DNA from: Cladorhizidae sp. MBARI D1340-BT2 | Lineage: Eukaryota > Porifera > Demospongiae > Poecilosclerida > Cladorhizidae | Length of the DNA: 64,000 nt | Direction of reading: 5' to 3' | NCBI GenBank assembly: GCA_028752905.1 | Contig: JAQNBH010000013.1 | Coordinates: forward strand, 13,760,316-13,824,315 | In this document: piece by piece, positions 13,501 through 25,500 of the stretch | How the letters are laid out: the number at the start of each line of letters is the position of its first letter | Numbering within the stretch: the stretch's first letter is position 1 | Program-made: the position numbers and the translations under genes | The notes under the pieces: model-generated | Told to the model about the DNA's origin: nothing | The model's input: the letters and a program-made list of their open reading frames with translations, nothing else | Databases searched by the model: none

Positions 13501-16500
13501 AAAGTGAGTTGCATACATGGCACATTAATAAGTTCTGTCTCTATTTTGTGATATTGAATTTCTATGGAGACATTACTTTTCTTCTCACTGTGATGAGTAT
13601 ATTAGCTCTGTTTTAGTCCATGTTATAAATGACTGCCTTCAATCAAATAAATCTGTTCATCATCAGCATAGGATGCTTCAGCATGACTGAACTATAGCCA
13701 GCCAGATAAAATCATTTAAAGTTCACATTTATTGAGTGCACATGCACTGCTTGGTTTTCTAGTTAATGTTGCACGAAATTTTTTGTTAGTGTGTGCATGT
13801 CACTCCTGCTATATACAGACAAGGAACCAATTGCTATACAGGGGCGATCCAGGGGATTTAAGGGATTTAAATCTTCCCATCTCCACCCCTCTGGCACTGC
13901 CAAGTGTTCACGCAACTGCAACGCTACACCAGAGTGAACCTTTATAAGTGTTAAGGGGGGAAGAGTGTTGACAATTTATATTTTTTCAAAAAATTTTTTT
14001 TTCTTTCTTCTGTATATTTTTTCAAAAAAATTTTTTCCTTCTTTTTCTTTTCTTTTCCAAAAGTGTTTATAATGTGTCTGCAGGTTGAGTTTCAAGTTTC
14101 AGAGCAAGTGAATACTTCTATCAGAATATATAGCCATTTTTATACAGTGCATTATCATTTCACTTTACGGTTCTTCCCCAGTCTAACTCGTCTCCACCCC
14201 AAATACACTTTTCATTTGCGCAATGAATTTACCAGGGGGATTATTAGGCGCAACCACACATTTTTTGCGCGATCACGTTTTTTTGGAAAATTAGTTACCA
14301 AGAATTGCTGGAAAGGATCATCACACTGGGAAGAAAGAGAAATATTTTTAAGGGACGCCAAGTAGCGAAGAAGAGTGAGAAGGACTAGAAGAAAAAGCCC
14401 CGCTAGTGACTGTTGTTGAGCCTGGTAACTGCGGCCACGTCAGGCAAGTTTAATGTTGATCTCCGCACTAAAAAGTTACTTCTTGTTTCCTTCCTTTGTT
14501 AGTGAGTCTCTTGGATCCTGAGTGAGGGTAGCGCCTTCTGTGAACCTTCACTTATCTTGCAATCAATTGAAAATGTCTGAAGAGAGGCCAGTTCCAATGG
14601 TAACCCTGACCAGGAAGAAGTTGGTTCTCTTGGATCATTCAGCTTCTTCTGGGGTGTTCTACTGGATCTACTGGCTCTACCTCTTTGTTGTGGGAGAACT
14701 GGGTAAGGGTATTTGTTTTATAGACTTAGATAAGCTTAGACTGGTCATAGAAAGGAGTAATAAGTGTATTCAATGTGTAGCCAAGCTCCCTTACAACTGA
14801 AGGATAATTTTTCCTGGAGGGCAGGCACGGTGAGGGCAGGCATGGTGTGTCATGCTTTTACTTTTTGTTCAAACTGGTAACACTCGAGACACCTTAAGGG
14901 GCTGCTTCCCCTGGCAGGGTTTCATTTAGGGGGGCAGGGGGGGGGGGGGGTGGGGGGGGAGGCAGCTGCTCCCCCTTGGAACCTTTTTGCCCCAACTTAG
15001 AAATTGTATTATTAGAAACTTTGTCACATCTTTAACCATCATGCCCCCCCCCTTTAATAAATAACTATATAAAAGAAGGGTATAAAAGAAGGGAAAGCTG
15101 GAAAAACTGCAGTGTAATAAGCAAGTCTTTCTTAGGTGGCTGAAAACTACTACCATTACTGTAAACCCAGAAAAGTTTGCGACCGTTTTATTTAGTGTTT
15201 TTGATATCATGCACGTTTTAGCGACCATTAATGTTAACGTTTTATAGCATGAAAAACAAGGTGAAATCCTTGTGAAAATAAGAACAGTACATTAATCATT
15301 AAAAAGTCCATGATTCCAGGGTTTTTGAATGCTTGTTTTAGTATTTCAGTATTGCATGAAAGATTGCTAAGACTGTTGATTAACCAGTTTGCATGCAGGG
15401 GCTTGATCAATGATGCACGAAGATTCACTTTAACAGCTGATATCTCTTTCCCACCATCCAGGGCTTCATGGATTTCATTAGCATACCACCTCGTAAAGGA
15501 GTCCTTCATTAAAGCCTTAAATTCTTCATTTACGCACGCATCAAGTGGCTGCAACTCTTCTGTGCAGCTTGCAGGAACAAACACTAGGTAGATATTGTTG
15601 TCTTGAAGCTTTTTAAGAACAGAACTACAGCGATGAGCTGCAAACACATCGAATATTGCCAATGCAGGTTATCGTCAGACAAATCCAGTCTTGCTCTAGT
15701 AGTAGTGACATATGGAATGATAATTTGTTGGCTGCAGCTGTTGCTCTGTTGCCTTCTGGTAAACTAGATCCACCAGCATTGCCTTTCAACCAACGAACAA
15801 TCGACATAGCTGTAAGATCACAGTTGCTCGATCAAAACTCGAAAGCTCCTAATCAGTGACGACCTCGTGCTCTACTGACATCTAGCACACGCGCGCGAGT
15901 GTTTTTGAACTTTGTACTTATATTGCCACAAATGTTGGCTGCCTATTAACTTAGCGATTTTTCCATCATCGCTAAATTCACTAATATTAATGGCCCGCTA
16001 ACTTTTCTGGGTTTACAGTACTATACACATAATCTGTCACTATGAAAACATGCCAATAGACGCCAGTACACCACAAAAGGTTTAGTGGACATTTAGCAGT
16101 AATCACAACTGAGAATTTTTTACATTTTTGTCCCAGGTCATTATCTGGAAACTGAATGCAAGGGGGTTATACATAAACCAAATATACCATTAGATAGCAT
16201 ATTCCAAGAGCTACATTTTGGCCCCAAAATCATCTTTATAGGGGCTAGCATTCTGGACTTATGAGCTCGGGAGTAATTCTTGTCCATGCCAGGCAGGGTT
16301 TCATTTAGAAAATTATCCAAGGGGTGGCCTTGGAGAGGAACTGGAGGAATCTGGATTTTAAGCTTTTGTTAAGTTATTAAAATATAACTTTTAAGGAATC
16401 AATACTAACACATTAATGACAAGCAGTCAAGGCAGGAGTTTTCAGCCGGTTATTGGAGTTTTCAGCCACACCCTTTTTGGAATATTTTAAGTCAGAATTC

Positions 16501-19500
16501 TATTTTTTGTACGGCCATATATATATATATATATATATACATAGAAAAGAGCTTTGAAATATTATATCAAATCGCGTTGAGTGTTCAAACACAAAAAATT
16601 ACAAAGCCATTCTAAATCTTCAATTTCTTCCACCAAAATATCAGTGCAACATTCTTCGTACCATCTTTGACAATTGCTACACTGTACCCAGTTTTCCTCG
16701 GCATCTGAGCTGTCTTCATGCGTACCACAAAGAGCACAACACGAAGTGTTTACATTCAACTTGTGTCGCTTGATCCTTGGCTCATCTCTAGTGGTGGAAG
16801 ATCCTTCAGTGGTTAAAGACTGACCAGAGGTTGAAGGAATTTCATTGATAGAAGAGCACTCTCCTGAATCACTTGACTGGCAGGAATTTTGTTTCTTCCC
16901 TGGGCGGAAGTTTTGTCGCTCTTGTCGCTTCCGTTCATTTTCAAGTTTACCTTCCTGCTTTCTTTGTTGTTCTTCGGCATTCTTCTTGGCTCTTTCTTCT
17001 TGCTTCTGCTTCCTAACTTTGGCCTTTTCTTCTTCTTGCCTTTTCCTCAATTTAACCTTCTCCTCTCTCTCCAACTTTCTCCTTTGTTTCTCATCCTCTT
17101 CGTCTTGCTTCTTTCTCTCCTTTTCTTCACACAGCAGGATGAATTGGTCAGAAGTCAAATGCCTAGGGATACAATCTTTGTTAGCCCTTTGTTTCCCTTT
17201 TATCGACTTAGCCTTTGGGTAGGATGAGACTTCTTTGAAAGCAGGTGAAAGTTTATTTTCACGCTGTACTGTACTCTGTGGTGGTCCAGGTGGTGATGAG
17301 CAGGAAGGAGCTTTTTTGTTCATAGATGCTTCTTCAGTAGTAGAGGACTTTTGCTGTTCTCTAGAATTTGATATATGTACCACCATCATCTCTTTCCACC
17401 GAGTATACAGTGTATCAGTTGAAAGATCAAAGCCTTACTCTAGTCAACAATTGTATCATTAAGTGTCATTGCTGCTTCCAGGTCTTCAAGAGTCTTTACA
17501 AGTTCTAACTTGTCACCTACTTCCTGACCATTGTTATCAATCTCCTGGTCTCCTCCATCAACTATGTTGTCCTCACCAACCGCCTCCTTGTCTTCAGCAT
17601 CCACCTTCTTACTCACATCGCCCACCTTTCCCCCCTCACCACCCTCCTCCTCCTTTCCATCCTCCTCTGGGTCCTCACCACCCACACCTTCAAGACTTCA
17701 ATACACAATAGCAGGTCCAAGTACATCATCCTTTATTGCCAAATGGTTTAAAGGACAAAGACCAGTAGCTTTGAAGCTGTTCACTAAAGTTGATACTTTC
17801 AAGGTTCGTTCCCATCCCAGTTGAAACACTCCAGCAAATTCATTAACACTTCCCCAAGGTGCTCAACTTCCCATTCTTCTACAGCTTTGTCCCAGTTCGA
17901 CTTTAGGGGTTTGAAAAGTCCAACATCACAGGGTTGGAGACAGCGTGTACAATGAGGTGGGAAGCAGTACAACAAGACTTGGTTCTCTACAGCAAGTTTA
18001 GAGACTTCCATGTCAATGTGAGACCCATGGCCATCTACCATGAGGACAACTGGACGATCCGTTGGTATCCTCTTTACAAAGTGATTACCCAACCAACCAT
18101 AAAAGAGTTGCGTGGTCATCCATCCATTATCACTTCGACCAAAAATTTATCCCTTGGAACACCATTGAGTTTAGCTGACTGCGATGCCCGAATTGCAATC
18201 AGCCAGAGCCTTTTTCATGACATCTTGAGGCCAGTTTCTATAGGTTCCCTTGGCTCATTTCCTCTTGTGAGGGTCATTCTCCTTGCCCTTGGGCATCTGT
18301 GGGTAATTGTAGCTAGTCAAAGCATTTTACAAAGCCTCTATAGGCAAGTTTATGATATAGAGCAGTACTGGCAGTAAAAAAGAGTTCACTATGTACACAC
18401 TGGACGATTGCCAGACTAGAGGCACGAAACAAAAATCTGACTCTATGACACAGAGCATTCAATGAGCTTCAAAATGATACCAAAATTGTCCCCTGCAGAT
18501 AAAAATTGACTGAGGGAAGGAAAAAAATCGGGTCCATTCAGTTCCCTTTTGAGAAAATGAAGGTTAAAATCGTACATTGCATTTCAGGTCTATGTTCACC
18601 CCAAACTCCACACTAGGGCATGTATGTATGAAAAACAAATGACTGTAGCAATTTGAAGGCATTAGGATATTGAATTTTGAATAATTGTGGCTCTGAAAAG
18701 AGCCTGTAAAAAAAATGGCAGGTGGTTTGCCACATATTGAACTTCCCAAAAGTCAAAATTCTCCAGCACCATATGTAAGTCCTTCCGACGCGATGTTATT
18801 TTCCTCCGTTTCCTTCCTCGCTTGCCGCCGTGCTACCCTCCTCCTCCTGGTCACTATCTTACTCTCCCTGTCTGCCTTTCTCACACAATCTACATCACAA
18901 TTATTAAAGAATTCCAAGCTCTCAGACTCGCCACCCAGATGACGGATAAGGGTTGGAATGCTCATCATGCCATCGTTGAACACCATGGCAGCCATGTCTA
19001 CTGCAAGTTGCACTGCAACTACAGAGCAAAAGTCTGTCTTGGAACACCTTTCCCAGATCAGGTTGTTGCAACTTTCATTTTGATTCTGTGTTGCACCTAG
19101 AATGCACCTATCTAAAAGTTCCCTATCTGTCAACTCCTCAAAAACTGGCCTAATAAACTGCACTAGGTCAGGTGGGATTCTGTTGTTAGCTGATGGGATC
19201 TCTTGGGACAGAGCAATGGCACGCTGGTACTTGCACCAGCTTTCCTCACCAACAGGACAGAACTGAAGCTGAAGATCCTCATCTGTTGAAGCAGAGTGGT
19301 GGAAGACAGCCCAGATTTAGAGACAATGGTTTTCCGTTTCAAAAAAGCCATTTTCCGTTTCAGCTTTCTCTCAATTCCGTTTCACTGGCTGATTTTTTAG
19401 AATTTTCTGTTTCAGAAATTAAAATTAATTATAGTTTAATTATAGGCTGCAATAATTTACATAAAATGCCAGTACATACTTGGCTAAAATGCCTTTCAAT

Positions 19501-22500
19501 GTCTCCATTAAAATATAACATCACAAGTCTCTTTGTATTTTGTTCTGTCAAATTCTCCCTTTGATCATCATTCAGGATGTGCTTATATTGGGAAAAACTT
19601 ATATTGGGAAAAACTTCGCTCCACATCAAATGAAGCCACTGGCATCCAAATAGCATTTGAAGCTATAGCAGAAAGTTTGGGGAATCAGTCCTTCATGCTA
19701 TCCCAAAATCCAGGAATGGACAGTGGACTGGGTAGTTTGTCACGATACAGAGTGTAAATGAGCCACTCTTCAAGCAGCTCAGGGGATGGACCCTGGAGGA
19801 AATTGATAGCGTGGTAATCGATATCATTCCCAAGAGTTGGAAGCTGACGCGGATCAAAAATCCTCACAGCTGTGTAATGTGGGTAGGCCGGATGTCTGTC
19901 CAAGTGAAGTTTATTAAGAGATAGTTTGAACACAGTCTGAAATGATTTGATGTATTATCTCTTCTGGTCAGCCTCGAATTTGTCAAGCAATCGGTCTGTC
20001 TCTGGGCCAAAGCTGGTTTTTGAGACACCAGCTCTGAGGTAAGAGCACAGATCTTGGAGGAGATTGTACACTGTACATGCCAATGGAGTTTCTTTGGCCT
20101 CAAGACAGCCATCAAACCCTGGCAGTCTCCTTGATGAAGTATAGCTGCAGTCTTATTTCAGCATAGATGGTGTTGTGTGTCACGAATTCAATGATTCATT
20201 CAACAGCCATCCCTTGCCCCTTCTCTGCCTTGTAAAAACCTTCATACACATGGATCCTTGTGGCATGATAGATGGCTGCTTGAAACCACGAATTCCATGG
20301 AGATGAAACAGGGACTGGTGGTGGCTTGACGTCAGTGCTAGCAATAAACTCGCCAAGGTACTTCAGGAATCGATTCTTTCTGCCAGGCTTCTTAACCCTT
20401 TCAATGCTGCAGGTAAATCCCCCCCCCCGCCTTTTTTGAGGAAGAAAGGTGATTTTGAAATCAATGCCAAAAAATACTAAAAGAGGTTATTTTGTTTTTG
20501 TGTGTTTGGGTGGGCAAGAGGTTGGCCTATGGGGGGAAAATTGAAATTTGGTATTTTGCATAATTAGGTGGTCATGTGACTTCATGGCGGCCATATTGAA
20601 TTTTCCTTTTTTTCATCAAATCTTTGATAAAAACTACTTTTTCTCCAAGAAATTTTTATGGGATGCTTTTTTCCCCACTAGATAATGATGAAGGTACATA
20701 TAAAGAATTACAAAGAATAAAAACAGAATTATTTTCATCACTTTATTCAAAAGCAGACAAAAATTAACATTTGTCGGCAGAATCGTGAAAAAACATGGAA
20801 GGAAAAAAAACCCCACTAAACATGTGTTTTTCCCAAAAATTAGTCATTTATACTCCAAACAACCTTCTGTAACCTTTAGCAGCCATGTATTTTGGTCACA
20901 TTGATGTCGTTTCGTTGGAAAATGCAATCAATTTTTCACCATTTTAGTTCGAAAAACCTTTGTTGTAACATAATGATGACATTGTTCCACTTTCTGAAGC
21001 CGACTACCTTTATAATAAAGAAAAGAAACAGCCAAACTTGGCAATGTTAACATATTTTAGAATTGAATGGTAAGAAAACTCTACTCGAGTGAATACTGAC
21101 CACTTTCTAGAGATCCCGTTACACGAAAACTATAATTTTCTGTCCACAACCTGATTTAGTTTTTCGAATTCATTTTAATTAAATAATGTAACGATAATGA
21201 TTGTCTTTCATAAAATAAAACTGCTTGACTGTAAACACTATAATTATTGTTCAACTTTACTCATCTCCATCAGATGTATCTCCATCATCCTCTCCGGGCT
21301 TACTTGGACAGTCAGGGCAAATCCACACTGTCCTGATTTCTCCACCAGCTCTGGTACGGAATCCACGCGTCCAGCACACACGACACATTTTGTCGTTCTT
21401 GTGCCTAATGTGGCCAGCCTTCTCCTCTCTCAGGGAAGTGCCTCCCTGTTAGCCTATGTACTGGTACTCGCCCTGCTACATCTTTGTTCAGTTTAGGGCT
21501 GGAACATACAAGTACTGTCAGGAGGTCCTTGAAGTCAGCTAGGAAAACTTTGGTAGATGGGGTGAATTTGCGGTGAAGTTTGTGGGCACACAGTGCACAC
21601 TGCATGAACAACCTCAAACTCAAAGCTGTACCATTTCCTGACAACACTCACACTTTGGAGCTGCTGATCTACCATATCTACTCCGCCCATTTTGTGATTA
21701 TATGCAATGATGCATGCTGGCTTGAGTATAGGATTTTTATCCTTGTCTTGTTTTCCAGTAGGAATCATAGCAGCCCTTCCCTCCGTGGTCAACATACATA
21801 CCTCCTTGGGTTTATTGTTCGACTTGTTCTTTAGTGCACGAAACTTTACTGCCTGCATGTTCCCAGTTTGTGACTTCATGAAACATGATGTCCCCTCCTC
21901 AAATATTGTAGTCCGAAGATCACCTGGGTAATTCGCACGCTTTGGGTTGATAGTCCCACAGAGGTATGTATCATGATCAAGGAGGTAGGTAGCCAAAGTT
22001 GGGGATGTATAGTAGTTATCAAGATACAATGTGTGGCCTAGGCCAAGATAAGGCTGCATCAGGTTCAGAGGTATACGCTCAGTTACAAGCATTTGGGGTT
22101 CTGGGTCTTGATGATCCCTGAACGTGTTCTCAGCTGAATAGACAATAAAATCAAGACAGATGCCCTCGGATATACAAAGCTCATAAAATTTGATACCAAA
22201 ACGAGCAAATTTTGTTTGAAGCACTGCTTGAAAAGCACCCCCCCCCCCCTTGAACAAAAGAAGGGATTCATCCACGCAAAGATCTTTCTCGGGGGCATAG
22301 ACACGCTGCATGCGATCTCTGACCTTCCTGATGAGAGGCCTTATCTTGTACAGCCTGTCCCTATCGGGCTCTCTGGGGTCATGGGCGGTCCTATTATTTG
22401 CAAAATGTAGGAATTTAAGGAGGAGAAAGAACCTAACCCTTCTCATTATTGGCCTGAATATAGGGGTTTCTATCAGATCGTCCGTGGACCAATACATGTC

Positions 22501-25500
22501 CAGCCTTGGCTTGTGAATAACACCCATCAGTCCAAGTAAACCGAAGAATGTCTTCATTTCATCAACGGTAGTGTCCACCCAGTCATGAACCCTGGAGAAA
22601 TCCTTCAGCTTTTCACGGTTTGCCTCGATGAACTGCTGAGCATATCAGTTGGTCTCCTCTACAATATGCTTAAAGATATCGTTAGTGAAGTACTGGGCGA
22701 AGAATTCATCAATAGTTGCATTGGCACCAAGCCTAACTTTGAGTCGCTCGCCACCAACGAATGGAATTTGCTTTGGCTCATATCTGTCATTCGGGTCAAT
22801 GTCCCAATTTATCCTGGGGTTCTGAGCCCTTGCAGGCCTCCGCCCCTGTCCTCTAGCATGAGGCTAGCCCCTCTGACCTCTTACAGGACCCCCTCTGCTA
22901 CCGCCTAGGTCACCACGAACCTGCACGCTGCGGCCACGAATCCCACCACCACGAACACGTGGACCACTTTTGGCTCGTATTCTGCATCACTTTCATTACC
23001 TGATAGCTCACTATAATCAGTAAGAACAGCTTCCTCATCAACTGACTTACGATCAGAACTAGGGGACTGCCTTCGTCTAGGGCACCTTGGCAAATCACCT
23101 GCATCATCGTCAGATTCACCGCCAGAATCTACAGACATAGCATTGTCACCTTGGCCCTGTGCAGGGCCCCTTAAGTCGAGTAAATCATCGGCCTCGTCCA
23201 TGGAATACCCAATTACTGTTGGCATTATCAGAGTTAACTATTGGAAACGAATTACCTGGTACCGTCCAAATCAAAATTGTCCTCACTATCCGTATCAGCA
23301 AAGATCTGGTCTACAACTTCATTGATGGTGTAGTGCCTGCTGTGAGGCCGTGCTCCCTCCATTTTGCTTGCTACCGCCGACTTACCAACTGGAAATCACC
23401 TCTAGTTCATAGAAAAAACAATAGATGGTGCGTGTCACGTGCAGTACACACGCAATTTTAAAAAAGATTAATTTCACATACCCGCTACTACCGGGTACGC
23501 GCAATTCAACGACATTTTTTTCTACCCGGTACTACCAGGTATGAGCAGTGAAAGGGTTAAAGAGAGATGACTTTATCATCATGATAAGATCAGAGGTATG
23601 TGAAAAGTCACCATGTCTGATGGTGAAAAACTTCAGCTGCCAGGTTGACAATGTGTGCAAGGCACAGAACATGCACAGACTTAGGGTAACTTCTTACAGT
23701 ACACAACACTGTCTGAAACAATAGAAACAACATTCTCAAATGCTATTCCAGCTTCACTCACACTTTGGATAATTGCTTGGCTGAATGTTCTGTGATTACA
23801 CACCTCCATCTTCACCACATTGATTAGAAAGGACTTGCCTCGAACACTAGCAATGACATTCAAGATGCTATGGTCACGCACATCAGTAGTTTCGTCAACA
23901 GTGATGCTAACTGGCTGGTGATGAAGTATATCCTGGAGAGCTGAAAAATGAGTCTCATAGAGCCTCGGTATATATGTTGTGCGAAGTGTGGCTACTTGAG
24001 GTAGAGCTCCTGCTTGTTTACAGTGTTTCTGTAGGAATGGCCTGATCTTTTATCAAGGGGAATATCTGTAATGGTGCACATTTTCAAATAATCCAACACA
24101 AAACTCTCCCTAATCTCCTTGGACTTGAAAATTGTGCCGAGCGTTGTCTGCCTTCTGGATGAAGGCCCAGCTGATCCACTCTCCTTCAGTGCTTCCTTTT
24201 TAGTAGCATGTTTCTTACTTTTGAGGTGATCCTTCACACTGTCAACTCTAGTAAAATCTATACTATATATACTGTGTAAACAAAACTTGCAAAAAAGTAT
24301 CCACACAGAACTTCATTGAACTGTTTTGCTGCACTTATGTGGGTAAGTGGGGAACTTCTTTGGCTCTGGGGGGCTCTGACTCATCCATATCAGCCACTTA
24401 CAATTACACACCTTGTGTGTAATGTGTGTTAATTAGAGTATAGTAGAGCCCCAGCTACTTATTAGGACTGAATGCTACTTACTGGTACTTACCATTTCTC
24501 TAACCAGCAGTAGCTACCACTTATAAATGCCACACAGAACTGTAAAAACCCATTAACAGGTTAATATAGATTTACAAGTGTTGGGCTAGACTAGCTAATT
24601 GATTTTGGCAACCTCAGAACACCAAATTTGGTTCACTGAAAACCATTGTCTCTACAGATTGCTTTCTCCATTGCATCAACAATGGCACCACCATAGTAGA
24701 CACCTAGTGCATCCATTGTCTTGCCAGTGAAGAGGCTTCTAAATTTAGCTGGTTTCCTATCAGGGTATGTCTTTTTTGACTGGACAAGGTTCCTCAACTT
24801 GGTGCCTAACCTCTTACCCACATGTCCAATGCGCTCGTGCTTCAAGATGGCAGATGGCTCATGCTTCAAGATGTTTTTGTCTGTGTATGGCTTGTGCACT
24901 TTCAGCTTGCCTAAGACCTTGGAGTCACCATCACTGATGAATGAAGTGTACATCAGCTTCAACTTCTCCACAGAGAGCAGCCAGATTCTCTTCACACCCT
25001 CAACCTCCATGGCTGGGGAAGAACCAGAGTAGTTGATGTCACAGGAGTCCTTATGCTCCTGCCACCAATCTATGTACTCCTGTGACTCCTTGTCCTTTTC
25101 CTTCCATCGAGGACAAGCCATACAGTGCTTGGACAAGACTTCGTAGTCCAAGATTTGTCCAGATTCCCAAGAGATAACCAGCACAGCATCAAACATAGCG
25201 GTAAACCCACGCTTCGATCTACAGTAACCCTACACTCTATAACTTCATCTGGGGAAACACCTTGCAACTCATGCAGGTGTTTAGATGCTTCAAGACAGCT
25301 AGCAGAAGCAACCTTGGTACACACAGCCCCAAACTCTTTATTGTGCTTCACCCAATTCATTTCTGTAAGAGGAGGTGGCAAGCCCATGCATGCACACAGG
25401 TTAGCTCTACCTCCGCCAGTCATCCTAACTCCAAGAATAGCCCGCATATTAAATGCTGCAGCCTCCTCTGTGAGGGGATCTGACACGACAGCAGAATTTC

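Larger units (their letters stand above)
19318..24654 (-). mobile_element. hAT-like (CGGBP1-type) transposon inserted in the Mutator-like element
   Basis: The ends are inverted copies: TAGAGACAATGGTTTTC at 19318 and its complement ending at 24654. Each is bordered by the same hexamer CAGATT (19312-19317 and 24655-24660). The transposase on the minus strand begins with a C2H2/BED-like finger (FCKFC...VKDHLKSKKH), continues through ITVDETTD (first catalytic Asp, before 23881) and VVSIVSDS, and ends with a hAT dimerisation region (SQYKHILNDDQRENLTEQNT, about 19600-19530). It is split by a piggyBac at TTAA and carries further stops. Canonical hAT elements duplicate 8 bp, so the 6-bp repeat is unusual. 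Confidence 0.75.

Noticed and set aside
16845..17227. Phe/Leu/Ser-rich plus-strand frames resembling membrane proteins
   Set aside because: Antisense of the Lys/Glu coiled coil of the Tigger-like protein.
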